Shown here one piece after another: positions 15,838 to 24,452 of a stretch of DNA of 64,000 nt. A model generated the notes under the pieces. That model saw only the letters and a program-made list of their open reading frames with translations, made no database searches and was not told the origin of the DNA. Each line of letters opens with the position of its first letter. Positions within the stretch are counted from its first letter, which is position 1. Source of the DNA: Flavobacterium endophyticum (GTDB taxonomy: Bacteria; Bacteroidota; Bacteroidia; Flavobacteriales; Flavobacteriaceae); assembly GCF_003634455.1 (NCBI RefSeq), contig NZ_RBLC01000001.1, forward strand, positions 62,001 to 126,000, read 5' to 3'. A program made the position numbers and the translations under genes.

Positions 15838-16599
15838 TTACCGTTTTTTCTTGACGAGCTTTAGGGTATGCTGGAGTGCCTTGGGACTGTCCCAAGCAAA
15901 ATGTCCGGGTATCACATAGCTCGGCTTCGGGTATTTGTTGATCAGCTTTTTCATTGTTCCTTCCCAAGCATCGATGTCGGCATCGCCAGTATATCCGAGA
16001 TCATTGTTTTCGGTACTTTTTATAAGACATCCGCCATACAGTACTTTTTCCTTTTCGAACCAAACAACGATATTGTCCTGAGTATGGCCTGCACCTGGAT
16101 AAAAAGTCTCAAATTTCTTATTTCCGACAGTAAAGACGGTGTCCTTTTCAAAATGGTAGGCTGCCTTGGCATTGCCCTCTTGAACGGACAGCTCATGTGT
16201 CAGCTTGGATGTATAGGTCGGGATGCCGTGCTTTTTATAATAGTCAAGCCCTGCCGAACTGTCGTCATGAAAGTGCGTAGCGATGCAGAGCACTACTTTT
16301 TTCTGGTGCCTTTTGTAGATGCTGTCTAATAGCGGCTGAAAGTCGGATTCGTCCCAAGGGGTATCGATCAAGATAACGCCTTTGTCCGACACCACATACA
16401 TGCTGTTGGATGGGAAGGGCTTGCCGTCGAGGTCTTTGTAGGTCGTATAGACGTAAAAGTCATCCGTCAGGGGCGTGATCGTAAGCTTGGGTGTTTCTGC
16501 CTGCCCGAAAAGGGTATTGGAGAACAGCAGCAGGATAGCGAATGCTGCTGTGACATATACGGGCTGTTGGGTGCTGGTGTTGTGTTTTTGTAGGATCAT
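15838..16599 (-). CDS. Subclass B1 metallo-beta-lactamase
   Basis: A 253-residue zinc hydrolase of beta-lactams, exported to the periplasm by a signal peptide (AAFAILLLFSNTLFGQA). All B1 zinc ligands are visible: the HxHxD motif in THFHDDSSAG, the third His in GAGHTQDNIVVWF, Cys in LYGGCLIKS, and the last His in VIPGHFAW. The overall form resembles chromosomal B1 enzymes of Flavobacteriaceae such as the IND, JOHN and MUS types, so it is probably intrinsic. The annotated start has 17 residues before the hydrophobic core, so a later start is possible. It is convergent with an AraC gene. Spectrum and expression cannot be read from the sequence. Confidence 0.92.
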   Translation of the reverse strand: MILQKHNTSTQQPVYVTAAFAILLLFSNTLFGQAETPKLTITPLTDDFYVYTTYKDLDGKPFPSNSMYVVSDKGVILIDTPWDESDFQPLLDSIYKRHQKKVVLCIATHFHDDSSAGLDYYKKHGIPTYTSKLTHELSVQEGNAKAAYHFEKDTVFTVGNKKFETFYPGAGHTQDNIVVWFEKEKVLYGGCLIKSTENNDLGYTGDADIDAWEGTMKKLINKYPKPSYVIPGHFAWDSPKALQHTLKLVKKKR

Positions 16600-16665
16600 T
16601 TTTGATTTTGGATTTTTGATTTTGGCGGGGTGTCTTGTCTGGGTTCTAAGAGGTTTTGGGCATGA

Positions 16666-17253
16666 TTACTCGTTTCCTTTAGGAATCCATTTTCCTACTT
16701 CGGGAGCTTTATAAGCTTCCATCTTCTGGAAAAGTGTTTCGGCATCATCGCTCACAAGAATCATCTGCTCGTTGATGGGCTTTAAAAAGCCTTTCTGGGT
16801 CATGTTGGAGACAAACTCGAGCAGCAGGTCATAAAATCCCGCCACGTTCAGTATGCCTATCGGTTTTTTATGGAGTCCGAGCTGGGCCCAAGTGAGCATC
16901 TCAAAAAACTCTTCGAGGGTACCAAAGCCGCCCGGCAGGACAATCACGCCGTCGCAGAGCTCGTTCATCTTGGTCTTTCTTTCGTGCATGCTCTCTACAA
17001 GAAGCAGTTCCGTCAGTCCTTGGTGTGCTATTTCTTTGTCTTTCAGAAAATACGGCAGGACTCCGTAGGCTTTTCCGCCCTGCCCTAGAACGCCGTCGGC
17101 TACGGCACCCATGAGTCCTACATTGGCACCTCCGTAGACCAGTTCGTAGCCGTGTTTTGCCATAGCTTCTCCTAGGGCGAAAGCTTGTTTTTCAAAGGCC
17201 GCATCGGTACCGAAGCTGGAACCGCAGAACACTGTTATTCTTTTTATGCTCAT
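16666..17253 (-). CDS. LOG-family protein (TIGR00730 type)
   Basis: 195 residues with the LOG hallmarks: N-terminal VFCGSSFG, VYGGANVGLMGAVADGVL near 40-57, the PGGFGTLEEFFEMLTW motif near 107-122, and QLGLHKKPIGILN. Characterised members are cytokinin riboside 5'-monophosphate phosphoribohydrolases. In most bacteria the physiological substrate is an AMP-like nucleotide. It is cytoplasmic and transcribed alone, with the downstream metallo-beta-lactamase 66 bases further on the same strand. Confidence 0.9.
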   Translation of the reverse strand: MSIKRITVFCGSSFGTDAAFEKQAFALGEAMAKHGYELVYGGANVGLMGAVADGVLGQGGKAYGVLPYFLKDKEIAHQGLTELLLVESMHERKTKMNELCDGVIVLPGGFGTLEEFFEMLTWAQLGLHKKPIGILNVAGFYDLLLEFVSNMTQKGFLKPINEQMILVSDDAETLFQKMEAYKAPEVGKWIPKGNE

Positions 17254-17330
17254 AGCATTTCTTTTTTTGTAGGGTTCAAATATACGAAATGGGCCCGAGA
17301 GCCCATTTATTATTTGTTTGTATACGACTG

Positions 17331-17981
17331 TTAGACTGGCTTTGCCAATTCCTTAATGTCTTCTATTTCGAGTATGGATTTCGGATAGCCTTTCTGCACG
17401 GCATGAATCATGGCCTGCCCTACTTGCTGCATCGTGAGCGATTTTTTCGGGAACAGAATCGGAATTATCGGTATGATGATCTTAAAGATAGCCTTTATGT
17501 TCTTTTGGTCTTTGAAGGGCTTCATGAATCCGGGACGGAAATTGTATTCGCCCCTAAACGGCAACTTTAGCAGCGCATTTTCGGTGCGGCCTTTTACTCT
17601 TGCCCACATGATGCGGCCTTTTTCAGAACTGTCGGTATGACTGCCGGAAACGAAAGTAAAGACCATGTTCGGGTTGATTGCTGCCAGAACTTTGGCAAAA
17701 GCGAGCGTCGTATCGTAGGTGATGTACGTATAGTCGGCTTCGTTCATCCCTATCGAGCTTATGCCGGCGCAATAGAAACAGGCGTCGTATCCGGTTAAGG
17801 CAGCTGCATATTGTTCCAGCTTCATAAAATCCGGCACGATAAGCGCTTCTAATTTTGGATGGCTTAAGGGCGATGGCTTTCGGTTGACCATCAGTACTTG
17901 CTTTACGGCTGGGTTCTGCAGGCATTCTAATAGCACTCCTTCTCCAACCATGCCTGTCGCTCCGGTAATGATTACTTTCAT
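17331..17981 (-). CDS. NAD(P)H-binding Rossmann-fold protein (atypical SDR)
   Basis: 216 residues. The nucleotide-binding motif ITGATGMVGEGVL lies at residues 5-17, followed by VNRKPSP and FYCAGISSIGMNEADY. TFVSGSHTD and the RVKGRTENAL stretch correspond to the Ser and Lys regions of extended or atypical short-chain dehydrogenases. This short form is common as a stand-alone NAD-dependent epimerase-like protein in Bacteroidota. The substrate is unknown. It is preceded by a poorly characterised 168-base gap and followed by the LOG gene on the same strand. Confidence 0.85.
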   Translation of the reverse strand: MKVIITGATGMVGEGVLLECLQNPAVKQVLMVNRKPSPLSHPKLEALIVPDFMKLEQYAAALTGYDACFYCAGISSIGMNEADYTYITYDTTLAFAKVLAAINPNMVFTFVSGSHTDSSEKGRIMWARVKGRTENALLKLPFRGEYNFRPGFMKPFKDQKNIKAIFKIIIPIIPILFPKKSLTMQQVGQAMIHAVQKGYPKSILEIEDIKELAKPV

Positions 17982-18149
17982 ATCGTATTGGGTATTTGCT
18001 GTATGCTAGTGATACAGTCGTTATCTTTTAGGGCAAAAGTCCGTAGTCTGTACGCTTTCTGCTTTGCTGTAAGGTTCAATTGTGCTTTGTTGTAAAGTCC
18101 ACAAATGCATTATGAATTAGGAATTACGAATTATGATTAGAAGACAGGA

Positions 18150-18563
18150 TTAAGGATAGAGTGCCTTGGCGTGTTTTGTCGAGGCAGTGATGAGCTGTTT
18201 CATGATGTCGATGTCGATATCTGCGAGTTTTTTGATGTAGACACAGACCTTTCCTGTCTTGTGTTTTCCGAGTTTCTGCAATAATTCTTCGCGGGTCTCA
18301 AATTCGTCTATATACAGCACTATCGAATCTTTTCTTGGCGAGAATGCGGCATAAGGCATGTCGCCCTCATGGCCGCTGTTGTATTTGTAATGGTAGCTGC
18401 CGTATCCGATGATGCTGCCTCCCCACATTTTGGGAGGGTATCCTGTAAGTTCTTCATAGATAGCGGCTATCTGGAAGCAGTCGTTTCGTTTGGTCTCGTC
18501 TGGAACCGTGTTGATAAAATCTGTTACGCTGGATTGGGTTTCTGTCGTCTTGTTTTTTGCCAT
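18150..18563 (-). CDS. DUF1801 (YdhG-like) protein
   Basis: 137 residues. Features of DUF1801 are visible: SVTDFINTVPDETKRNDC at the N-terminus, PPKMWGGSIIGYGSYHYKYNSG in the middle, and FSPRKDSIVLYIDEF followed by LLQKLGKHKTGKVCVYIKKLADID. The function of the family is not established. It is cytoplasmic and appears monocistronic, with about 115 bases up to the next minus-strand gene. Confidence 0.85.
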   Translation of the reverse strand: MAKNKTTETQSSVTDFINTVPDETKRNDCFQIAAIYEELTGYPPKMWGGSIIGYGSYHYKYNSGHEGDMPYAAFSPRKDSIVLYIDEFETREELLQKLGKHKTGKVCVYIKKLADIDIDIMKQLITASTKHAKALYP

Positions 18564-18614
18564 GGCCTTTGTGTTTCTCTATTATTGGAACCTGTTGCAA
18601 TGCACCGCTAATAT

Positions 18615-18650
18615 ACAAAAAAGCTGCCCTGCATGATAGCAGGACAGCTT
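18615..18650 (-). terminator. Intrinsic terminator of the SRPBCC gene
   Basis: Inverted repeat AAGCTGCCCTGC / GCAGGACAGCTT with one mismatch and a 6-base loop, followed on the minus strand by a run of six T. Confidence 0.8.
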
Positions 18651-18677
18651 GATAAATAATTGTTTTCATGGAAGGAA

Positions 18678-19172
18678 TCAGGATGCTAAAAGTGCATCTA
18701 GATTTTCTAATCCGGCTGTAAATCCTTCCTTGAAGCCCATTTCGAGGATCTGTTCTAGGTCAGCCAGCTCTTTGTAGCTGATTTCGATAGTCACGATAGT
18801 CGAATCGGCTTGCTGCTTGAAGGTGTTGTTCCACAGCGATCTAGAGAAATCCGTATTTATAGTACCGTTCTCGTCGCAGAAAGCGTCATAGGCCGAATAG
18901 CTTTGTGAAACTTTAATGTCTTTATAGTCGGCTCTCGCCCAATGTTGCGTACCATCAGGGCCTACCATGGCATAGAGCCAGGTTCCGCCTTCGCTGAAAT
19001 CCATCGATTTGGTTTTGGCTTTCCATGGTTTTGGCGCCCACCATTGGTCGAGCAGTTCGCTCGTGGTCCACGCAGCCCATACCTTGTCTAGAGGTGCTGC
19101 AAATTCCCTTTCTACTTTGATTTTCTTATTTTCCTTGTCAACAGAAAAATTCATTAAAAGATTGTTTCTCAT
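18678..19172 (-). CDS. SRPBCC (AHSA1-like) domain protein
   Basis: 164 residues. The START/AHSA1 pattern is clear: VEREFAAPLDKVWAAWTTSELLDQWWAPKPW near residues 20-50, MDFSEGGTWLYAMVGPDG, and the C-terminal MGFKEGFTAGLENLDALLAS helix. Such proteins bind hydrophobic ligands or act with ArsR-type regulators. No ArsR gene is adjacent. A start at residue 7 (MNFSVDKEN) is possible. The promoter has a striking palindromic operator (19253-19296) and the gene has its own terminator, so it is a regulated single-gene unit. Confidence 0.87.
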   Translation of the reverse strand: MRNNLLMNFSVDKENKKIKVEREFAAPLDKVWAAWTTSELLDQWWAPKPWKAKTKSMDFSEGGTWLYAMVGPDGTQHWARADYKDIKVSQSYSAYDAFCDENGTINTDFSRSLWNNTFKQQADSTIVTIEISYKELADLEQILEMGFKEGFTAGLENLDALLAS

Positions 19173-19252
19173 TTTTTTTACTTTAAATTACTCAATACTA
19201 TCGAGTTGGCAAAATAGTTTCCTAAAAAAGTGATTTCAGAAACGTTCAATGC

Positions 19253-19296
19253 GCAACTCATCAGTTGCAAATATATGCAACTTTTTGGTTGCACAA
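19253..19296 (-). promoter_or_regulatory. Promoter and triple GTTGC/GCAAC operator of the SRPBCC gene
   Basis: On the minus strand a TTG (19294-19296), 18 bases, then TATATTTG (19268-19275) form a canonical Bacteroidota promoter. A perfect palindrome AGTTGCA-N6-TGCAACT (19263-19282) covers the -7 box. Further half-sites GCAACT at 19253 and GGTTGCA at 19287 flank it at similar spacing. Such overlap suggests a repressor binding as two or more dimers. The repressor is not in the immediate neighbourhood. Confidence 0.8.
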
Positions 19297-19360
19297 AATA
19301 ATTTAGTGTTTTTTTTAACTTGTTGGATTACGATAGCACCGAAAAACAATCCGTGACAGC

Positions 19361-20776
19361 CTACCACACATACAAAATAGAATAGATGTCGGGTCCGGAA
19401 CCGGCATAGAGTAAATTGAGCTGATCCGCCAAATAGAGGCCATTGACGATGAATTTATAGCGGTATTCTCCTTTGGGCAGCGAAACGGTACAGGTCCACC
19501 TTCCCTTTTCTTTTTGCATCGGAAGGATTGCCCAATTGGAAAAATCGCCCGTAAGGGAAACCTGCTCGGCTCCTTCAAAATCATTCATCGTGAACGTAAC
19601 AGTCTGGTCGTGCTGCTTGCCGAAGAGCGTGGCGGCGTAATTGTCGGGGTCGGCAGCAAGCGCTTTGGCAAAGTATCGGTCGCTTTCGGCAATCCTGCCC
19701 TCTTTGCGGTAGGCTGTCGCAAGCCAGGTATCGATTTCGAGTTTTTCCGGGTAATACGCTTTCAGCCGTTCTAAGAAACGGATACCGTCTTTGGTATGGC
19801 CCATGGCTATTGCCTGTGCGGCCAGCTCAATGGCATCGTTGTTCTTCAAGTTGTAGTCATGGGGATGGTATTTTCTTAATGAATCATAGGCAGTCAGGGC
19901 ACTGTCAATGCCTCCTGCTGTATATTTTTCTAGTATCACCGGAGCAACACTCTTGGGGAAATAGGCCTGCATGTCTTGAAAATGCTTGCCTTTTTTAAGC
20001 TCTTCGTGTAAAGAAATAACGAACGGAAGGGCAAAGTCGTTTTTATAATACAGATGGATGGTTTTCTTTTTTAATTCTGCCGCCATGGAATAATTGGAAA
20101 CGAGATTGCTTGGCTTTTTTTGCGCTGTCTTTTGCAGGATCTCTACAATGTCTTGCAGCTGATAGTTCTTTTCCTGACGTAAATATTCTTTGGCAAGATC
20201 CCTTCGCCAGCAGGCTTCATGGTGCTCGTTGTTGATGCTGTAGTTGGTCAGTGCAAAATTCTTTGTGGCACGTCTTACAATATAACTGCCGTGTACCGTA
20301 GCATAGTCACCGCTGGCATCGCTTATAAAAAGCTGGGCTCCCGTGAGGCGTACCAGATTAAACTGGGAGATGAATTGTAGGGCTTCGTCTACGGTCTTGC
20401 ATTGCTTCAGGATGTCTGTAGCTACTTCGGTTTCCCTGTCTGTCTTTTTAGGGTCGCGGGCGGCAGGAACTTCGTCTATGGCAGTATAATCTACAAAGAG
20501 TCCTTTGGTATTCATGCCGCCTTGAGGGTTCTTATACATCTGGCTGTTGGTTTTTTCATCGGACGAAAGTTCTGTCCAGATCATATACCCATAGGATTTT
20601 TTGAGGGCAGGAAAATACCAAAGCCTGTAGTTAAGAGAAGGAACTTCGTCTTCGTTATTGCCAATCCAGACATGACGCCCGTCGTTCGCAATAAATATCG
20701 TGCAGGCATTGGAAGCCGGCAGGCTGAAAAAGATAGAGAATAGGAAAGCAACGAAAATTTTAAGGTAAGTGGTCAT
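19361..20776 (-). CDS. Exported Ntn-type linear amide hydrolase fused to TPR and CBM48-like domains
   Basis: About 471 residues from the ATG at 20776; an earlier ATG at 20800 adds eight residues. A signal peptide (TTYLKIFVAFLFSIFFSLPASNA) ends right before Cys in ACTIFIANDGRHVWIGNNED, so cleavage would expose an N-terminal nucleophile Cys as in penicillin V acylase or choloylglycine hydrolase-type Ntn enzymes. The hydrolase part continues to about 240 (GGMNTKGLFVDYTA). Residues about 300-370 resemble TPR repeats (AIAMGHTKDGIRFLERLKAYYP, ATAYRKEGRIAESDRYFAKAL). The end (about 385-450) looks like an AMPK/CBM48 glycogen-binding fold (VSLTGDFSNWAILPMQKEKGRWTCTVSLPKGEYRYKFIVNG). This combination is unusual. 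Lipoprotein anchoring at that Cys is an alternative. Confidence 0.75.
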   Translation of the reverse strand: MTTYLKIFVAFLFSIFFSLPASNACTIFIANDGRHVWIGNNEDEVPSLNYRLWYFPALKKSYGYMIWTELSSDEKTNSQMYKNPQGGMNTKGLFVDYTAIDEVPAARDPKKTDRETEVATDILKQCKTVDEALQFISQFNLVRLTGAQLFISDASGDYATVHGSYIVRRATKNFALTNYSINNEHHEACWRRDLAKEYLRQEKNYQLQDIVEILQKTAQKKPSNLVSNYSMAAELKKKTIHLYYKNDFALPFVISLHEELKKGKHFQDMQAYFPKSVAPVILEKYTAGGIDSALTAYDSLRKYHPHDYNLKNNDAIELAAQAIAMGHTKDGIRFLERLKAYYPEKLEIDTWLATAYRKEGRIAESDRYFAKALAADPDNYAATLFGKQHDQTVTFTMNDFEGAEQVSLTGDFSNWAILPMQKEKGRWTCTVSLPKGEYRYKFIVNGLYLADQLNLLYAGSGPDIYSILYVW

Positions 20777-20853
20777 AGGTACGCTGTTTTTAAAGGCCAA
20801 AATTAGCCTGAAAAACAGCCTTGTTTGTTCGGGTGGATATATCCGAACAGGTT

Positions 20854-21969
20854 TTATTGCCTGTTATTGCTCTTGGCGTATTCGGTAGGCGACATCCCGG
20901 TCCACTTTTTAAAAGCGGTATTAAAGGCCGTCTTTGAATTAAAACCGGAAGCAAAGGCAATGCCGACCATGTTGAGTGCTTCTACTTTATCTGAAGCCAG
21001 CAGCCGTTTTGCTTCTTCTACTCTTTTGCTGTTGATGAAGTTATAGAAATTGCCGCCCGTAGCTTCATTGATCAGATAGGAAGCATCGTGTATGCTGATT
21101 CCGAGCTTGTCTGCCAAAACAGGAAGGCTTAGTCCGTTATCTAAGAAAATCTTTTCTTCAATAACCAGCTTGTCTAGCTTTTCTGATAACAGGGCCAGCT
21201 CGGCTTTGTCTAGCCGTTCTGTTTTTTTGGGCTGTTTTAGTACGGGAGCTTCAAAAAGCGCGGTTATGTCTTGCAGTTCTTTTGTGTCGAATTCAAAAAT
21301 AGTACGCTGCCGGATGGAAAAATAGGCTAGGAAAAAGACAGCGCCCGTATAGACGATCGGCATGATATCTAGCATCTGCGGCAGGCCTATCAAGGCATCA
21401 TTGATCCAGAAAAGCAGCATGAAAATCAAGATGAGTAAAAAGTACCGAAGCCAGTCTAGGCTTATCTCTGAAGTCGCTGCTGCTATGAGGCGCAGGTTCT
21501 TTTTGTGCCGAATCAGGGCAAGATAACAGAAGATTATGTAGGCTGCCAACTGTACGGGCACTATATCGCGAACTAAAAAATCTGCAGAACCGATGCTAAA
21601 TAGCTTTACCAACATGAGGTTGGTGGTTTCAGAAAATCCCAGAAGGGCAATGCCCGTATAGGCCAAGAAGGGCAAAAAATGTAATACGTCTTTCTTTGCA
21701 AAAGATTTGGTGGGATTCACAAAATAGAGCGTGCTTAGCCAAAGACTGGGCGCCATGATAAACTGCAGGGCATTGAGCCATAGGCTAAGATTGGCAAAAG
21801 GATATTCTTCGCTTCTAAGGCTGACTTCTAAAAAGGAGCTTCCCATCAGAAAGACAAACAGGGCAAGCCATCTGTTGGCTTTTAGGTTCTGTCCCAGCGG
21901 ATGGAAAAAAAGCATAAAGCTCAAGAGAAGGCAGGCTCCGGCAGAAAAGCACATTAGGAAGACGTTCAT
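20854..21969 (-). CDS. Membrane-bound AraC-type regulator
   Basis: 371 residues. The N-terminal 220 residues hold about seven hydrophobic segments (for example ACLLLSFMLFF, WLALFVFLMGSS, YFLLILIFMLLFWI, PIVYTGAVFFLAYF). A linker and a C-terminal AraC helix-turn-helix (about 270-365) follow, with LSLPVLADKLGISIHDASYLI and MVGIAFASGFNSKTAFNTAFKKWTGMSP. This architecture is common in Bacteroidota and suggests sensing at the membrane coupled to DNA binding. It lies between the Ntn-hydrolase gene and a hypothetical gene, all on the minus strand. Confidence 0.88.
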   Translation of the reverse strand: MNVFLMCFSAGACLLLSFMLFFHPLGQNLKANRWLALFVFLMGSSFLEVSLRSEEYPFANLSLWLNALQFIMAPSLWLSTLYFVNPTKSFAKKDVLHFLPFLAYTGIALLGFSETTNLMLVKLFSIGSADFLVRDIVPVQLAAYIIFCYLALIRHKKNLRLIAAATSEISLDWLRYFLLILIFMLLFWINDALIGLPQMLDIMPIVYTGAVFFLAYFSIRQRTIFEFDTKELQDITALFEAPVLKQPKKTERLDKAELALLSEKLDKLVIEEKIFLDNGLSLPVLADKLGISIHDASYLINEATGGNFYNFINSKRVEEAKRLLASDKVEALNMVGIAFASGFNSKTAFNTAFKKWTGMSPTEYAKSNNRQ

Positions 21970-22028
21970 CGGTACTAATAAGGTTATTTAGGCTATTTAA
22001 ATAAACAGCACTACATTCTAAAATAGTG

Positions 22029-22613
22029 TTATGCTTTGGGCGCAATAGATTGCAATTGATAGAGTTCGTCTATCATTTCCTTAAAAAGATCCAGCAATGA
22101 TTTTAAAAGTGCGATATCTTCTACCGATCCGTCTAAAAAGAAGGAAAGTTCGAAATGGTTCTTCGGAAGCTTCTCTTCCCAAATTCCTTTTTGGTCAGAC
22201 ATCAGTATATTTACTTCTTTCTGCAGTGCTATAGAATCTCGAATGTTTTTATTGCGTAAAAATGATTTTATTTTCAATTCGTTATTGGCCTTAATAATAA
22301 ACGCTTTGTCAAATTCAGGGTAGCCGATTGCTACATCTTGTCCGCCAAATAGTTTTTCAATTTTCCGGGCAAGACCAGCACGATAAATCTCAAATTGGAA
22401 ATTGTCTAATGAAACCAACGGGGCGATTACTCTAGTCATTTGCTGGTTGTATTTCCCGGACCATAGCGTATAATGGTCAAAAACAACCAGCCAATCTTTA
22501 TGTTCAATCTCGGTCCGATCCGAATGCCAGGAATGTCCTTCTACAAATCTTCCTCCAGTTGCTCTAGCAAATTCTTTCCAAATAGTAGTCTTTCCTTCAA
22601 AAATAGTCCTCAT
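22029..22613 (-). CDS. Hypothetical protein, DUF3137-like
   Basis: 194 residues, no signal peptide or membrane segment. The pattern VVFDHYTLW ... FQFEIYRAGLARKIEKLFGGQDVAIGYPEFDKAFIIKANNELKIKSFL resembles the DUF3137 type, where a G...G.. .FD..F.VKA stretch is typical. The assignment is weak and no function is known. It lies 59 bases upstream of the membrane AraC gene on the same strand, so co-transcription is possible. Confidence 0.65.
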   Translation of the reverse strand: MRTIFEGKTTIWKEFARATGGRFVEGHSWHSDRTEIEHKDWLVVFDHYTLWSGKYNQQMTRVIAPLVSLDNFQFEIYRAGLARKIEKLFGGQDVAIGYPEFDKAFIIKANNELKIKSFLRNKNIRDSIALQKEVNILMSDQKGIWEEKLPKNHFELSFFLDGSVEDIALLKSLLDLFKEMIDELYQLQSIAPKA

Positions 22614-22770
22614 AGCATCATAAGTTAATTCAGAGCTTTTCTTTATTTCTTACTAAATAGCGTACTTCAAATATAAACAAAGCTAAAATACCTTACAGTC
22701 AAACTAGTGTTTTGTTTTGGCAGCAAGTAATTCACGATTTCTAAGGTGGCAAGAAGCTTTAGTTAGGCCA

Positions 22771-22802
22771 TTGCAAAAGACTCGTCCAAATTTATATATT
22801 TG
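22771..22802 (+). promoter_or_regulatory. Promoter of the Na+/H+ antiporter gene
   Basis: TTG at 22771, 21 bases, then TATATTTG at 22795-22802, which is 16 bases before the ATG. This supports the annotated start. Confidence 0.65.
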
Positions 22803-22818
22803 TATCTAAAATTATCCT

Positions 22819-24390
22819 ATGCTGCACCAATTCCCTTTCTATCTGGCTGTTATTCTGGCCATTATTTTTCTGGTCATGCTGGCCAACAAGATCAAGATTG
22901 CCTACCCTATCTTATTGGTATTGGCGGGCTTGGCTATCAGCTTTATACCGGGCATACCTCCGGTTAAGATAGATCCTGAGTTGATATTCATCATCTTCCT
23001 GCCGCCGCTGCTTTATGAAGCGGCCTGGTCGACCTCTTGGAAGGAACTTTGGCGCTGGCGCAGGATTATCGGCAGCTTTGCCTTTTTGATCGTATTTCTT
23101 ACGGCTTTTGCCGTTGCTTTGGTATCCAGCCACTTTATCCCCGGATTCACGCTGGCGTTGGGATTCCTTTTGGGCGGTATCGTATCGCCTCCTGATGCGG
23201 TGAGCGTAGGCGCCATATTAAAATTCGTAAAAGTGCCGAAAAGGCTGGCTTCTATGCTGGAGGGAGAGAGCTTATTGAATGACGCTTCGAGTTTGATCGT
23301 CTTTCGATTTGCGTTGATTACCATAGGTACGGGACAGTTTATCTTGCAGGAAGCCGCACTGAACTTCGGCTGGATGGTCTTTGGAGGAATAGGCATCGGC
23401 GTGCTTATCGCGTTCGTGTTTTTTAAAGTGCATAGGCTATTGCCAACAGACGTCAACATGGACATCGTGCTTACGCTGGTGGCGCCTTATATCATGTATA
23501 TGGTTGCGGAAGAACTGCACAGTTCGGGAGTCTTGTCTGTCGTGAGCGGCGGCTTGTTCTTGGCCACGCGAAACCATCGTTTTTTGTCCGGAAGCAGCAG
23601 GCTCAGGGCCGTAAATGTATGGGAGTCGCTGGTATTTGTGCTGAACGGACTTGTATTTATGTTTATAGGATTGGAACTTCCGGAAATCGTGAACGGCTTG
23701 GAAGGCGTGAGCATAAGCGCTGCCATGGGCTACGGCGTATTGATTACGGCTGTATTGATTGTCGTTCGTATCATATCTGCGTATGGGGCGGTTATTTTTA
23801 CGCTGATTGTCCGAAATTTTATCGCGGTAGCCGACACCCGAAATCCGGGGATAAAAGGACCGTTTGTTTTAGGATGGGCGGGCATGAGAGGCGTGGTATC
23901 CTTGGCAGCAGCACTGTCGATTCCAGTACAATTAGACAACGGGGCTGCCTTTCCGCAACGCAACCTCATCTTGTTCATCACTTTTGTTGTCATCTTGCTG
24001 ACGCTGGTCGTGCAAGGCTTGACGCTTCCTTTTATTATCAAGAAATTCAACTTGCCGGAATACGACCATCTGCTTAGTGACGAGGAATCGTATCATCATA
24101 TGTACAAACAGCTGGCCCAGCAAAGTCTGGAACATCTAAAGACCAAATACTCCAAAGAGCTAAAAGAACAGCCTGTCTTGCAGCAGATAGCCCGCAAATG
24201 GGAAGACAGCAGCGTTTTGCTGGATGATGCCTCGATGGCTTCGGAATGCAAGACCGTCTATCTCGCGATGCTCGACCAGCAAAGGCATTGGCTGCGTACC
24301 TGGAACCATGACCATCATGTCAATGAAGAGGTTGTCCGAAGGCACTTGCGCCGTCTGGATATTGAGGAAGAAAAGATGCAGTTTCAATAG
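22819..24390 (+). CDS. Na+/H+ antiporter, CPA1 family
   Basis: 523 residues with about twelve membrane segments and a soluble C-terminal tail of about 110 residues. CPA1 hallmarks are visible: FLPPLLYEAAW, GGIVSPPDAVSVGAIL with the ion-binding Asp, LEGESLLNDASSLIVFRFAL with the second Asp, and WAGMRGVVSLAAALSIP. It exchanges Na+ or K+ for H+ across the inner membrane for pH and salt tolerance. It stands alone with its own promoter and terminator. Confidence 0.92.
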   Translation: MLHQFPFYLAVILAIIFLVMLANKIKIAYPILLVLAGLAISFIPGIPPVKIDPELIFIIFLPPLLYEAAWSTSWKELWRWRRIIGSFAFLIVFLTAFAVALVSSHFIPGFTLALGFLLGGIVSPPDAVSVGAILKFVKVPKRLASMLEGESLLNDASSLIVFRFALITIGTGQFILQEAALNFGWMVFGGIGIGVLIAFVFFKVHRLLPTDVNMDIVLTLVAPYIMYMVAEELHSSGVLSVVSGGLFLATRNHRFLSGSSRLRAVNVWESLVFVLNGLVFMFIGLELPEIVNGLEGVSISAAMGYGVLITAVLIVVRIISAYGAVIFTLIVRNFIAVADTRNPGIKGPFVLGWAGMRGVVSLAAALSIPVQLDNGAAFPQRNLILFITFVVILLTLVVQGLTLPFIIKKFNLPEYDHLLSDEESYHHMYKQLAQQSLEHLKTKYSKELKEQPVLQQIARKWEDSSVLLDDASMASECKTVYLAMLDQQRHWLRTWNHDHHVNEEVVRRHLRRLDIEEEKMQFQ

Positions 24391-24413
24391 ACCGACTGAT
24401 TTGTTTTTAAAAT

Positions 24414-24451
24414 AAAAAAAGAGTGCCTTAACAAACAAGGCACTCTTTTTT
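24414..24451. terminator. Bidirectional intrinsic terminator
   Basis: Perfect stem GAGTGCCTT / AAGGCACTC with a 7-base loop, A-run before and T-run after, between the convergent antiporter and VOC genes. Confidence 0.9.
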
Positions 24452-24452
24452 A

